Source: Paenibacillus marchantiae (GTDB taxonomy: Bacteria > Bacillota > Bacilli > Paenibacillales > Paenibacillaceae). Taken from it: a stretch of DNA of 64,000 nt. Where the stretch lies: the NCBI RefSeq assembly GCF_028771845.1, contig NZ_CP118270.1, positions 496,001-560,000 of the forward strand, read 5' to 3'. The translations under genes and the position numbers were made by a program. Of this stretch, positions 11,615-19,816 are shown in pieces (position 1 is the stretch's first letter; each line of letters opens with the position of its first letter). The notes beneath the pieces were generated by a model, which made no database searches, had not been told where the DNA came from, and saw only the letters and a program-made list of their open reading frames with translations.

Positions 11615-11770
11615 TGTAAACACTATGAAGCTCCGCAAACCGAATGACCTTCTGATCGCTGTTATCCCCAGAATTCTTTTGATCCATAAATAAATGGTGG
11701 AATTCCGGTGATAAAGGCGAGCGCTACGCTTCTTCAGGTTCTTTCGGTTTGCTCCGTCTGAGTGTTTACA
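11615..11770. repeat. Long hairpin repeat, copy A (downstream of glyA)
   Basis: A 156-bp imperfect palindrome. Matched arms include TGTAAACACT (11615-11624) with 11761-11770, GCAAACCGAA (11635-11644) with 11743-11752, and an inner arm CGCTGTTATCCCCAGAATTC with GAATTCCGGTGATAAAGGCG. It shares two conserved blocks with copy B at 13108-13257: the GATCGCTGTTATCCCCAGA block and the block GATAAAGGCG.GCGCT..GCTTCTTCAG. It lies in the 3' untranslated part of glyA mRNA, before the terminator. Confidence 0.8.
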
Positions 11771-11808
11771 TAAGAACATCTCAAATACAAACACCATGAG
11801 CAAGTTTT

Positions 11809-13056
11809 TTAGTATTTAAGATCTGTGTACAGTGGGAATTGGTCCGTAAGTGCCGTTACTTCAGCACGGGCTTCGTCCAATTTAGCTGTATCTTTAGGGT
11901 TTTTCAATGTTTTCGCAATGATCTTACCAATAGCTACCATCGCTTCTTCGTTCATACCACGGGAAGTAGCTGCAGGTGTACCGATACGGATACCGCTCGT
12001 TACAAACGGGCTAGTTGGGTCAAACGGAATTGCATTTTTGTTCACGGTAATACCGATGGAATCAAGTACATGCTCGGCTTCTTTACCTGTGATATTCACG
12101 CTGCGTGTGTCGATCAGCATCAAGTGGTTGTCTGTACCGCCGGATACGATGTTCAATCCTTCAGCAATCAGCGTTTCAGCCAATACTTGTGCATTTTTTA
12201 CCACGTTTTGTGCATACGTTTTGAACGAAGGTTGCAGTGCTTCACCGAATGCTACCGCTTTGGAAGCAATCACGTGCATCAGAGGTCCACCTTGGGAACC
12301 AGGGAATACCGCTTTATCAATCGCTGCTGCCCAAGCTTTGCGGCACAAAATCATACCACCACGAGGTCCACGCAACGTTTTGTGAGTTGTTGTCGTTACG
12401 AAATGCGCATGTGGAACCGGGCTTGGATGCAAGCCTGCAGCTACCAGTCCTGCAATGTGAGCCATATCCACCATGAACAAAGCACCTACATCATTAGCGA
12501 TGGAAGCAAGCTTTTCAAAATCAATGATACGCGGATATGCACTTGCACCTGCAACGATCATGCGAGGGCGATGTTTAAATGCCGCTTTGCGCACTTCATC
12601 ATAATCAATCAGGAATGTATCTTCTTGTACACCGTAAGCCACGAAATTGTACAGCAATCCGGAAGCATTAACCGGGCTACCATGTGTGAGGTGTCCGCCA
12701 TGCGCAAGGTTCATACCAAGCACAGTATCACCTGGTTTCAAAGCCGCAAGGTATACTGCCATGTTCGCTTGTGCACCGGAGTGAGGTTGAACATTCACAT
12801 GTTCTGCTCCAAACAATTCTTTGGCACGATCACGCGCGATATCTTCTACGATATCCACATGCTCACAACCACCGTAGTAACGTTTGCCTGGATATCCTTC
12901 AGCGTACTTGTTAGTAAGTACAGATCCCATTGCCTCAATAACCGCTTCGCTTACGATATTCTCGGACGCGATCAGCTCAATGTTGTTTTGTTGACGTTTC
13001 AGTTCAAGATTCATCGCTTCCAGTACTGCCGGGTCATTCTTGCGCAATTGTTCCAT
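11809..13056 (-). CDS. glyA: Serine hydroxymethyltransferase
   Basis: PLP enzyme that interconverts serine and glycine with transfer of a one-carbon unit to tetrahydrofolate; central to purine, thymidylate and methionine supply. The 415 residues include the PLP lysine K226 in [14 protein letters not shown], the SENIVS motif near residue 31, and [13 protein letters not shown]. The ATG at 13056 follows GGGAGGAATTTAATC. It is downstream of ywlG and the ZTP riboswitch and is bracketed by two copies of a long hairpin repeat. Confidence 0.98.
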   Translation of the reverse strand: MEQLRKNDPAVLEAMNLELKRQQNNIELIASENIVSEAVIEAMGSVLTNKYAEGYPGKRYYGGCEHVDIVEDIARDRAKELFGAEHVNVQPHSGAQANMAVYLAALKPGDTVLGMNLAHGGHLTHGSPVNASGLLYNFVAYGVQEDTFLIDYDEVRKAAFKHRPRMIVAGASAYPRIIDFEKLASIANDVGALFMVDMAHIAGLVAAGLHPSPVPHAHFVTTTTHKTLRGPRGGMILCRKAWAAAIDKAVFPGSQGGPLMHVIASKAVAFGEALQPSFKTYAQNVVKNAQVLAETLIAEGLNIVSGGTDNHLMLIDTRSVNITGKEAEHVLDSIGITVNKNAIPFDPTSPFVTSGIRIGTPAATSRGMNEEAMVAIGKIIAKTLKNPKDTAKLDEARAEVTALTDQFPLYTDLKY

Positions 13057-13107
13057 GATTAAATTCCTCCCAGTTATAAGTGAAGTTATAAAGCGAAACT
13101 ACAGTGG

Positions 13108-13257
13108 TTACACTCCTGACTTCGATTGCATCACCATCTTCCGATCGCTGTTATCCCCAGATTTTTCTGAACTCCCTTATAATAAGGGGGAAATCCGGGG
13201 ATAAAGGCGAACGCTTTGCTTCTTCAGATTGGTGTTGCACTCTCCGTTTTCGTGTAA
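13108..13257. repeat. Long hairpin repeat, copy B (between ywlG and glyA)
   Basis: A 150-bp imperfect palindrome with outer arms TTACAC/GTGTAA (13108-13113, 13252-13257), middle arms around GCATCACCATCT and AGATTGGTGTTGC, an inner arm at CGCTGTTATCCCCAGATTT with its partner at AAATCCGGGGATAAAGGCG, and an apical hairpin CCCTTATAATAAGGG. Same orientation and conserved blocks as copy A. It lies in the leader of glyA. Confidence 0.8.
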
Positions 13258-13289
13258 AGTCTAATTTGGCTTTAAATAGGTTGAAGATA

Positions 13290-13883
13290 TCAGTCACAAA
13301 ATGTCGAATCTGGTTGCTCTTCCATACGATACACTGCACGCTCGCCGCCAATCAACTTCGGACGGGTCAGTGCTGTAGTTACACGGGCATCACCGATGTA
13401 GCGGAGTGCTGTTCTGAAAGGTACTGCCACATGCCGCAAATGCATGCCAATCATCGTCTCCCCAATATCCAGTCCCGCATGGGCCTGCACATGTTCAGCC
13501 AGGCATGGATCGGTCAGCGAGCGATACGCTGCGGATGCCATGGAACCACCTGCTTTGGGCACAGGTACTGCACCCACTTCAGTCAATCCAAGACGTTTAA
13601 GCAGTGAACGCTCCATAACCAGCGCACGGTTCAGGTGCTCACAGCATTGGAATACAACATCAAAACCGAACTCCTGCTGCACCTCGCGTATACCCGCAAG
13701 AAGCTGCTGCGCTACTTCAACAGCACCGCTTGTACCAATCCGTTTGCCTGCAACTTCACTTGTACTTGTACCGATCACAACGATCTGTCCAGGTCCAAGC
13801 TGTCCGGCAAGCGCCAGTTCACGCAGAATGGATGTGGTCTGTTCATGCAATCCGGGTTGTTCCGAATCTAACTCAATAGTCAT
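13290..13883 (-). CDS. ywlG: YwlG/DUF436 family protein (TIGR01440)
   Basis: A 197-residue soluble protein of the conserved YwlG (DUF436) family, whose function is not established. Typical regions are GQIVVIGTSTSEVAGKRIGT, VVFQCCEHLNRALVMER, and IGMHLRHVAVPFR with VTTALTRPKLIGGERAVY near the C-terminus. The ATG at 13883 follows GGGAGG with a 7-base spacer; the longer open frame upstream overlaps the leader and is not supported. In Bacilli it accompanies glyA, as here. A ZTP riboswitch lies in its leader. Confidence 0.9.
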   Translation of the reverse strand: MTIELDSEQPGLHEQTTSILRELALAGQLGPGQIVVIGTSTSEVAGKRIGTSGAVEVAQQLLAGIREVQQEFGFDVVFQCCEHLNRALVMERSLLKRLGLTEVGAVPVPKAGGSMASAAYRSLTDPCLAEHVQAHAGLDIGETMIGMHLRHVAVPFRTALRYIGDARVTTALTRPKLIGGERAVYRMEEQPDSTFCD

Positions 13884-13990
13884 CCTATCGCCTCCCGATA
13901 AAATCATGCCCGGCTTCCTCTTGGCTGCCCTTGGTATTCTCTTGTATGGCATTTCAGGTACTATTATAGCGAATAATCAGATGAAAGACG

Positions 13991-14031
13991 AAAAAAAGAG
14001 CAGTCTGCGGGTAACGCAGAATTGCTCTTTT
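13991..14031 (-). terminator. Riboswitch expression-platform terminator
   Basis: Immediately after the ZTP aptamer on the minus strand: stem with AAAAGAGCA arms (14023-14031 with 13994-14002) extended by an inner CTGCG/CGCAG stem, ending in seven T residues. It shares its first base with the aptamer 3' end, as expected of a transcriptional ZTP switch. Confidence 0.85.
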
Positions 14032-14100
14032 GCCCAGGCGACCGGCCGTTTGTTCCGGTGCTCCATCGTGGTTATGCCCACTTCGTCGCCAGTTACACCG
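14031..14100 (-). ncRNA. ZTP (pfl) riboswitch aptamer
   Basis: The minus strand reads ACTGGCGAC (14093-14085), GTGGGCATAACCAC, then GGAGCACCGG, and ends with CCGGTCGCCTGGGCA (14045-14031). These are the conserved parts of the pfl motif: the P1/P2 region with CUGGCGA, the GGAGC internal segment, and the invariant CGCCUGGGC of the second domain that forms the pseudoknot. The ligand of this class is ZTP/ZMP, which accumulates when 10-formyl-tetrahydrofolate is short. A terminator follows directly, so ligand binding should allow read-through into ywlG and glyA, a known target type of this riboswitch. Confidence 0.88.
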
Positions 14101-14119
14101 GATCCCTGTTTTCCCATTC

Positions 14120-14148
14120 ATCATAAAACAACCTGCGTTTAAAATCAA
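14120..14148 (-). promoter_or_regulatory. Promoter of the ZTP riboswitch-ywlG-glyA transcript
   Basis: Minus-strand -35 TTGATT (14143-14148), 17-base spacer, -10 TATGAT (14120-14125). Transcription would start near 14113, directly ahead of the aptamer. Confidence 0.75.
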
Positions 14149-14222
14149 CGGGTAATTTACATCCCATGTACGTTTTTTATATGGAAATCTATCGGTACCT
14201 GGGAATGATTAAACGAATCCAA

Positions 14223-14795
14223 TTACTCCAACTTGTCCAAAAGTCTGTCGAGCGCAGTCCGAATCTCTGCCGCAGCGATGTTGTAATCGTCGCGACTTCC
14301 GCCAAACGGGTCCGAAATATCAAAGCTCGGAATGCGTTGTCTAATCTCGATTGCCCGCTCACGTTCAGATGCCAAAATCTCCTGACCTAGCGCACGTTTC
14401 ATTTCGAATGTCGCAAACAGGCTGTCCAATTCCTGAAGATCATTCAAGACTTGCTCGTCATTTTCCGCATACTCTTTCAAGGTATACGTCTTGTGTACCG
14501 AGTCAGGAAAAACCTGCATGACATGCTGTTTATGACTGCGTGTTAACGTGAGAATCAGGTCGGCCCAGCCGACTAGGTTGGAGCTAAGAAGCGTCGAATG
14601 TGGGGGTCCCTCAACGTTGTGATCCCTTAATACGGCCTCCGCATGACGGGAAATGGGCATGCCCGTTGTTGCGGCTACACCTGCGGAACGAACGTCCACC
14701 TGAATGCCCCGCTCAGACGCCAGTTTACGTAAAAGTCCCTCCGCCATGGGGCTGCGACATGTATTCCCTGTACATACAAACAAAATATGTTTCAT
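14223..14795 (-). CDS. ywlE: Low-molecular-weight phosphatase, YwlE-like (protein arginine phosphatase)
   Basis: The P-loop CTGNTCRS at residues 8-15 contains the nucleophile Cys8 and Arg14 of the LMW-PTP fold, and DPFGGS carries the general-acid Asp. Thr12 occupies the position that gives B. subtilis YwlE its specificity for phospho-arginine, so it probably reverses McsB-type arginine phosphorylation. At 190 residues it is about 40 longer than YwlE: an acidic/helical insertion (from NDEQVLNDLQ to IRQRIPSF) precedes the DPFGGS motif. The ATG at 14795 has GGGGAGG upstream; the ATG six codons earlier overlaps that site. Confidence 0.88.
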   Translation of the reverse strand: MKHILFVCTGNTCRSPMAEGLLRKLASERGIQVDVRSAGVAATTGMPISRHAEAVLRDHNVEGPPHSTLLSSNLVGWADLILTLTRSHKQHVMQVFPDSVHKTYTLKEYAENDEQVLNDLQELDSLFATFEMKRALGQEILASERERAIEIRQRIPSFDISDPFGGSRDDYNIAAAEIRTALDRLLDKLE

Positions 14796-14919
14796 TGTGG
14801 TTAGCCTCCCCATTTTGCAAATGTTGTCGAATCATGTTTGAAACTCCATCTGAACCAATGAAACTCTTAATTATATATTGAAGACTGCACTAGGCTGTAA
14901 TTATGGTTAACGTCGTTTT

Positions 14920-15480
14920 TTAAAATATAAACAAAAGTCCAAAAGCGAGCAAGATCGCTCCGCCGACCGCTTCTCCGTAATCCCCCATGTTCTGGCTCAC
15001 ACGCCGTCCCAACATCAGACCCATGACGGACATTGCTCCACCACAGACACCAAAAGCCAGTACCGTTAACACCAAGTCACTGCTGAACATGCCGAGCGAG
15101 ACTCCAACGGAAAACGAATCCACACTGACACTCAGTGAGAACAGTATCACACCGAGCAAAGATCGATGATCCACCAGTTTGGTATCTCCCTCCCGGAAAG
15201 CGTTCAAGATCATATGGGCGCCGAGCAGGACCAGCAGACCGCCAGCTGCATACGTCGTAATGTCACCAAGTAAGGAACTGACATATTTGCCCGTATACAT
15301 GCCGATGAGCGGCATGATGATGTGAAACAGGGCCGTTACGGTACTGATTCGCAATACATCTCTCATACGAATGCCCTTCATGCCAATCCCGATGCCGAGT
15401 GAGAACGCGTCGAGTCCGAGAGCGACGGCCATAATCAAAATGGTTACCAACTGCCCTACATGGGCAGACACATCCCACAT
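14920..15480 (-). CDS. mntP: Manganese efflux pump MntP
   Basis: A membrane protein of about 186 residues with six predicted helices arranged as two related halves. The paired motifs ALGLDAFSLGIG and SVSVDSFSVGVSLG, each with an Asp in the membrane, are the MntP (YebN/YwlD) signatures; the family exports Mn2+ and protects against its excess. Two ATG codons (15486 and 15480) are possible; the second has better spacing from GGGGG. It lies between sua5 and ywlE as in Bacillus. No yybP-ykoY Mn2+ riboswitch is visible upstream. Confidence 0.9.
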   Translation of the reverse strand: MWDVSAHVGQLVTILIMAVALGLDAFSLGIGIGMKGIRMRDVLRISTVTALFHIIMPLIGMYTGKYVSSLLGDITTYAAGGLLVLLGAHMILNAFREGDTKLVDHRSLLGVILFSLSVSVDSFSVGVSLGMFSSDLVLTVLAFGVCGGAMSVMGLMLGRRVSQNMGDYGEAVGGAILLAFGLLFIF

Positions 15481-15653
15481 CCCCATACCCCCAAGTCACG
15501 TAAAGGTTCTTGTACACCTTATGCGGACAAGGACATAAACATGACCTGAGAAGACATTTTGCAATCCCAGCTCAAAAAAATGGAATTGCTAGTCGTAACT
15601 AGAGGACGAGTGCCAGAGGGAAATATTCATAGCGATATTATGAAAAAAGGGAG

Positions 15654-16847
15654 CTATCGGTCACCGACCTGAATGAGTCGGTGACCTGCCGCCTTGAGCA
15701 GCCGGTTCATGACGGCTGCTCCCAGCCCTTCGCGTGAGCAGGCTTCAGCCACAATATATGTGGCCCCCTGCTCATCGCAGCTGCGCAGCGCGGCGTACAG
15801 CCGGCGCGCTGCTTCTCCCAGCTCGCTGGCTTCACCCAGCGAGAACACGGCATCGGCGCGGTACTGCTCCGCGTGCTCGGCGAACGCCAGCACCGCGGTG
15901 CGCTCCCCGCGCTGCGCCGCCTCTGCGAGGGCGGCGCTGATCCAGGCCGCCACCGCTGCGGGCGGCCCCTCCACCACGCACAGCGCACCTGTGGGCGCGT
16001 AGTGCGTGTACTTCATGCCCGGCGAGCGCGGCGCCGGGCTGTCATCGCCACCGGGCCCCTCGGCGAGCAGCGCCGGGTCCGTGGCGACACGGGCGGCAAC
16101 GGCGGACAGCTGTTCCGCCGTAATGCCGCCAGGGCGCAGGATGGTGACGGTACCGTCGTCACCGACCTGCACCACCGTGGACTCGACGCCCACCCCGGTG
16201 GGGCCGCCGTCCACGATGCCGTCGATGCGGCCTGCCAGATCCTCGCGCACATGTGCTGCGAGGGTCGGGCTTGGCCGCCCGGAGCGGTTAGCGCTCGGCG
16301 CAGCGACCGGGCATTCCGCCGCAGCGATCAACTGCAAGGCCACCGGATGGTCCGGCATCCGCACGGCCACCGTGTCCAAGCCGGCGGTAACCCGCGGGGA
16401 TACCGCCCCTGGCCTAACCGGCAGCACAAGCGTAAGCGGCCCCGGCCAGAAGGCCGTCATCAGCGCCTCCGCTGTGCCATTCACTTCCGTGGCCAGTGAA
16501 TCCAACTGGTCACGCTGTGCAATATGCACAATCAGCGGATTGTCCGAAGGCCTCCCCTTGGCTGCAAATACAGCTTCCACCGCAGCTGTACTGCGAGCGT
16601 CTGCGCCCAGACCATATACCGTCTCGGTTGGGAATGCCACGGTCTGTCCTTGACGAAGACAGGCTGCGGCATCCTGTAAGTCAGCAAGAGCCTGTTTATA
16701 CGCACTCCCTTTTGCCACGTCATTCTTGTTCTCATTGGTTACCAGTACATTGACATCCCACATACTTGTAACCATTTTCTCTGTACTTTCATCGTTCTCC
16801 ATGCCTTTCATGGAAGACTGATGCAATTGCTCGTTCTCTCTCGTCAT
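15654..16847 (-). CDS. L-threonylcarbamoyladenylate synthase (Sua5/YwlC)
   Basis: Makes threonylcarbamoyl-AMP from Thr, bicarbonate and ATP, the first step of the t6A37 modification of ANN-decoding tRNAs. The YrdC domain spans about residues 52-240, with FPTETVYGLGADA near 72 and KGRPSDNPL at 97-105. A C-terminal Sua5 domain follows after the linker ARSPGMKYTHYAP. The 397 residues include a poorly conserved N-terminus of about 45 residues, so the true start may be internal (for example at Met29). From about 15690 to 16450 the gene is far richer in GC than its neighbours. An extended -10 promoter precedes it (16937-16945). Confidence 0.92.
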   Translation of the reverse strand: MTRENEQLHQSSMKGMENDESTEKMVTSMWDVNVLVTNENKNDVAKGSAYKQALADLQDAAACLRQGQTVAFPTETVYGLGADARSTAAVEAVFAAKGRPSDNPLIVHIAQRDQLDSLATEVNGTAEALMTAFWPGPLTLVLPVRPGAVSPRVTAGLDTVAVRMPDHPVALQLIAAAECPVAAPSANRSGRPSPTLAAHVREDLAGRIDGIVDGGPTGVGVESTVVQVGDDGTVTILRPGGITAEQLSAVAARVATDPALLAEGPGGDDSPAPRSPGMKYTHYAPTGALCVVEGPPAAVAAWISAALAEAAQRGERTAVLAFAEHAEQYRADAVFSLGEASELGEAARRLYAALRSCDEQGATYIVAEACSREGLGAAVMNRLLKAAGHRLIQVGDR

Positions 16848-16936
16848 ATATCCATCATTCCTAAACTTCAGTAGGGTAGTTAATGCAAGACATTCCGCTT
16901 CCGAGATGCCTTCTTCGCTTATGTTTTCTGATTCCT

Positions 16937-16945
16937 ATAATTATA
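16937..16945 (-). promoter_or_regulatory. Extended -10 promoter of sua5
   Basis: Minus strand TGTTATAAT, a perfect TATAAT with TGn extension about 95 bases ahead of the first sua5 ATG; the -35 is poor. Confidence 0.45.
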
Positions 16946-17019
16946 ACATATCTGCTCTGCCCAAGGATGCGGTCTGAATCTTCCCAGCGATTAACATCAT
17001 GCGATCTTTGACTCGAGCC

Positions 17020-17060
17020 TATGATAAAACAAAAGGGCACTTCCATGAATCGAAGTCCCC
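17020..17060 (-). terminator. Terminator of spoIIR
   Basis: Minus-strand stem GGGACTTC paired with GAAGTGCCC (17059-17035, one bulge) followed by TTTTGTTTT, 35 bases after the spoIIR stop. Confidence 0.7.
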
Positions 17061-17094
17061 TGATAAAGCTTATATCCAGCAGCTTGTTATGCAG

Positions 17095-17754
17095 TTATGC
17101 AAACAATCCCGTCACCCAATCCCACAATTTGACCGCCATATCCCACAGGAAGAAACGCGCTTCTGGTGTAGCTGCCTGCACAGATGCTTGTGCGTCCCCA
17201 GGCTCTACGGCAGCTGCAGATGCTGTTGCAGGCTTCGCCAGCGCATCACCTGTTCCTGCATCTATGAAGCATAATGGTGGAAACAACACACACCACCAGT
17301 TTTGTCCCTCACCTTTTCCAAGCGTTATCCGCACTGCTTCGTAATCTCCAGCCGGATATACGGTACCTCCATATAATTTGGTTGGAAACGGAACCACCCC
17401 AAGTTCCACCTGATATGAATAGGTTAAGCCACGATTGGCAAGCTCTTCTCCTACACGATCCTCGATTTCAGATAAATGCTGACGGATGACCCCACGCGCT
17501 TCTTCCAGACTTTGCGGATTCTCCAGTTCGGTTACCCACCCATTCATTTGGGCAACGACGGCGTCCCGAATCTCGCGTTTGACCAACTGATCTCCCGCTG
17601 CATCCGAGTTTGCGAGAATACGCAAGCGAATGGATTGTTCCGGAATGGCTGTGGCCGCCACAGCTGCATCCGTTTTCTGACCTTCCCACATCATAATAAT
17701 CATCATAAGACATACAATTATAAGTCCAATTTGTTTCACGATTCTTCTGCTCAT
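17095..17754 (-). CDS. spoIIR: Stage II sporulation protein R
   Basis: Secreted forespore signal that triggers cleavage of pro-sigma-E by SpoIIGA in the mother cell. The 219 residues begin with basic residues and a hydrophobic segment (QIGLIIVCLMMIIMM, about residues 8-22) that acts as signal or anchor. The conserved core contains IRLRILANSDAAGDQLVKRE and WWCVLFPPLCFID. An Ala/Pro-rich tail (ATASAAAVEPGDAQASVQ) precedes a C-terminal amphipathic segment. The ATG at 17754 follows GGGGGAG with good spacing, better than the track-length frame start 30 bases upstream. Marks the organism as spore-forming. Confidence 0.92.
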   Translation of the reverse strand: MSRRIVKQIGLIIVCLMMIIMMWEGQKTDAAVAATAIPEQSIRLRILANSDAAGDQLVKREIRDAVVAQMNGWVTELENPQSLEEARGVIRQHLSEIEDRVGEELANRGLTYSYQVELGVVPFPTKLYGGTVYPAGDYEAVRITLGKGEGQNWWCVLFPPLCFIDAGTGDALAKPATASAAAVEPGDAQASVQAATPEARFFLWDMAVKLWDWVTGLFA

Positions 17755-17919
17755 TCCGTTCTCCCCCTCGGCTCCCGTGATCATGATCCCTGTAACTCTC
17801 TCATGTCTATCAGTATGCCCGGAAGAGACGGAAGTAAACCTGCTAGATTACAAATCTACTAAAATTTTAATAGGCGGGTAATACTTAAAACGAAAGGACT
17901 GTTAGCTCGCTTTATGTGT

Positions 17920-17977
17920 GACGAAAATCAAAGAAGCGCCTGCCTATGGAACGCTTGTCGGCTGGCACTTCTTTGAT
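17920..17977 (-). terminator. Terminator of the chitinase gene
   Basis: An 18-bp stem with two mismatches (17960-17977 with 17927-17944, ATCAAAGAAG at its base), followed on the minus strand by TTTTCG. It closes the chitinase transcript about 70 bases after its stop. Confidence 0.75.
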
Positions 17978-18044
17978 AAATCTAAATCTCTAACCTACCC
18001 TTGGTGTTCCAATATGGCATGCTGCATGGATATCAGTGTATCGG

Positions 18045-19604
18045 TTACTTATTCACCCGGAAAGCTTCCCAAGCACCGCCAACCGAATTGCGGCTCGCTA
18101 CAAGCTTACCGCCATTATTCAGATCACAGGTCACATACAGGTTATTGGCGAGTGCCTGCAACGCGATTGTTCCATCACCCAAATCCACACGATTGAACTT
18201 CTCCCATTGCTGAATGGTTGTGGCTTTGGCGATCAGGGCACCACCCATATTAACATCCGCTGTGACATATTTATTATTGATTTTGGACTTGAGGGACACC
18301 GTTCCATCGGAGTTCGTGATCCATTCAAAAAGCTCCCAGTCTCCTGCCGTCGTCCGATTGGCGACAAGCTGGTCATTACCTTGATTCTCGGCAGAGATGA
18401 TTTGCTGATTGGCTTGAGCAACCAGATAGTTGTATCCACTTGGATTCGGAGGCTGCACCGTGCCCCCACCCGTAACCTCCGAATATACGGCTTGAAGCAG
18501 CGCACCTGAGCGGTCATTGCTGTACTCCCAGAACATGATGCCACCCAGATTGCTGTTTTTCACATATTGCACCTTCAGGCTGAGCGATTGCGGGTCGTCA
18601 TAGGAGATAATGGTATTCCCATTAAACAGATAAGGAGCTTGGGCACTGCTGTCCCAGTACCGTGTATACCCGTTTTTATTCAAATATTGGCTGACAATAG
18701 TGTTGTAGTCGGGTTCAAAACCACCCGAAGCTGGCCTGTCCAGACCATTGTTCGAATTCTGGACACCAGTCCAAGCCCGGCCGTAAAAGGCTCCGCCAAT
18801 AACCAGTTTATTCGCGGGAACACCGCTATTTCTGAACAGATTGACCGCAGACGTTACACTAATATCTCTTCCGGACAGATTCGTATGATGACCTGTGGTT
18901 GCGTCCCAGGTTCCATGAAAATCGTAAGTCATCAGATTGATCCAATCGAGCAGAGGCGTGATATTATTGATTTCTACACCGTTCAGATAACTGCTGCTCG
19001 CTCCGGCGGCAATGGTCAGCAGATATTGTTTGCCATTCATTTGTCCTTGAGCATTCAGCTTCTCACGCACCTTCGAGAGCAGTTGTGTGAAATTTTGTTT
19101 ATCCTGTGGCCGTGCAGTTGTACCGGCAGCAGGGTTGGTCGGATATTCCCAATCCAGATCGACACCATCCAGATTATTGGAGGTTACCAACTGCACAATG
19201 CTATCGGCAAAGGTTGTACGTGAGGCGTCTGTTAGCGCTGCGTCTGAAAAACCGTTAGCTCCCCAGCCACCAACAGACAATATCACCTTCAGATCAGGGT
19301 TTCTGGATTTCAGTCCAACCATAAGTTGCAGTTTGGTACGATCCGAGTTTGTAATGGTTGCTTTGCCGTTAGAGATGAGTGCAAAGGAGTAATTGATATG
19401 AGAGAGCTGTTCTGCCTTGATATCATTCGCGGTCCAATTGGCCCAACCAGCCACATAAGCAATAATTTTCTTTGGAAGAGGAGCTGCCTCAGCTTGTTTC
19501 GCCGGTCCGATAGCAAATGTTGAAACGGTTAGTGCAAAAGATAAAAACAAGAGCATGAACACTTTTACAAATGAAGGGATCGTACCAACTCGATTTAGGT
19601 TCAT
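18045..19604 (-). CDS. Secreted GH18 chitinase with C-terminal beta-trefoil-like domain
   Basis: A 519-residue exported endo-acting glycoside hydrolase. Residues 1 to about 40 form a signal peptide (hydrophobic VFMLLFLSFALTVS, cleavage after AEA). The GH18 barrel follows to about residue 375, with the SVGGW motif and the catalytic DGVDLDWEYP near 145-154, the last Glu being the acid. After a Pro/Gly linker, about 120 residues contain three similar repeats (LVAQANQQIIS, YVTADVNMGGALIAK, YVTCDLNNGGKLVAS) typical of a fascin-like beta-trefoil, perhaps a carbohydrate-binding module. The ATG at 19604 follows AAAGGAG; a GTG one codon earlier is possible. cre-like sites upstream suggest catabolite repression. 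Confidence 0.93.
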   Translation of the reverse strand: MNLNRVGTIPSFVKVFMLLFLSFALTVSTFAIGPAKQAEAAPLPKKIIAYVAGWANWTANDIKAEQLSHINYSFALISNGKATITNSDRTKLQLMVGLKSRNPDLKVILSVGGWGANGFSDAALTDASRTTFADSIVQLVTSNNLDGVDLDWEYPTNPAAGTTARPQDKQNFTQLLSKVREKLNAQGQMNGKQYLLTIAAGASSSYLNGVEINNITPLLDWINLMTYDFHGTWDATTGHHTNLSGRDISVTSAVNLFRNSGVPANKLVIGGAFYGRAWTGVQNSNNGLDRPASGGFEPDYNTIVSQYLNKNGYTRYWDSSAQAPYLFNGNTIISYDDPQSLSLKVQYVKNSNLGGIMFWEYSNDRSGALLQAVYSEVTGGGTVQPPNPSGYNYLVAQANQQIISAENQGNDQLVANRTTAGDWELFEWITNSDGTVSLKSKINNKYVTADVNMGGALIAKATTIQQWEKFNRVDLGDGTIALQALANNLYVTCDLNNGGKLVASRNSVGGAWEAFRVNK

Positions 19605-19631
19605 CACTTAACTCTCCTTTGGGTTTTAATT

Positions 19632-19742
19632 TTAGGAATTCAGCAGTAGCCTTACGTTTTGGTTAGCAGGAGGATCACGCCCTGTACTCCCTGCTGCTTC
19701 TCTCGTTAATGCCGCTGAAAGGCTATGTTTGTTGATCCACAT
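19632..19742 (-). CDS. Possible 36-residue leader peptide ahead of the chitinase
   Basis: A short frame starting MWINKHSLSAALTREAAG and ending 27 bases before the chitinase start. It has a good ribosome binding site, AAAGGGTGG with a 7-base spacer. It is not recognisable as any known protein and has no membrane segment. It could be a translated leader affecting the chitinase or chance; conservation in relatives would decide. Confidence 0.3.
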   Translation of the reverse strand: MWINKHSLSAALTREAAGSTGRDPPANQNVRLLLNS

Positions 19743-19782
19743 CGCTTTTCCACCCTTTCTGTTCCAATCAGACTCGAAATAA

Positions 19783-19816
19783 AGGAAGCGTTTACAATTA
19801 AATGTAATCGATTTCA
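19783..19816. promoter_or_regulatory. Two cre-like (CcpA) sites upstream of the chitinase
   Basis: TGTAATCGATTTCA (19803-19816) matches the cre consensus TGWAANCGNTNWCA at every position. AGGAAGCGTTTACA (19783-19796) matches except for two positions at one end. They lie about 180-210 bases before the chitinase ATG. CcpA control of a chitin-degradation gene is plausible; binding is inferred. Confidence 0.6.

Noticed and set aside
11839..13062. 407-codon plus-strand frame opposite glyA
   Set aside because: Antisense shadow of glyA, rich in Cys, His and Phe, without a start site or family motif.
13884..14148. Frames in the ywlG leader, including an upstream extension of ywlG and a 64-codon frame
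   Set aside because: The region is occupied by promoter, ZTP aptamer and terminator; no ribosome binding sites fit these frames.
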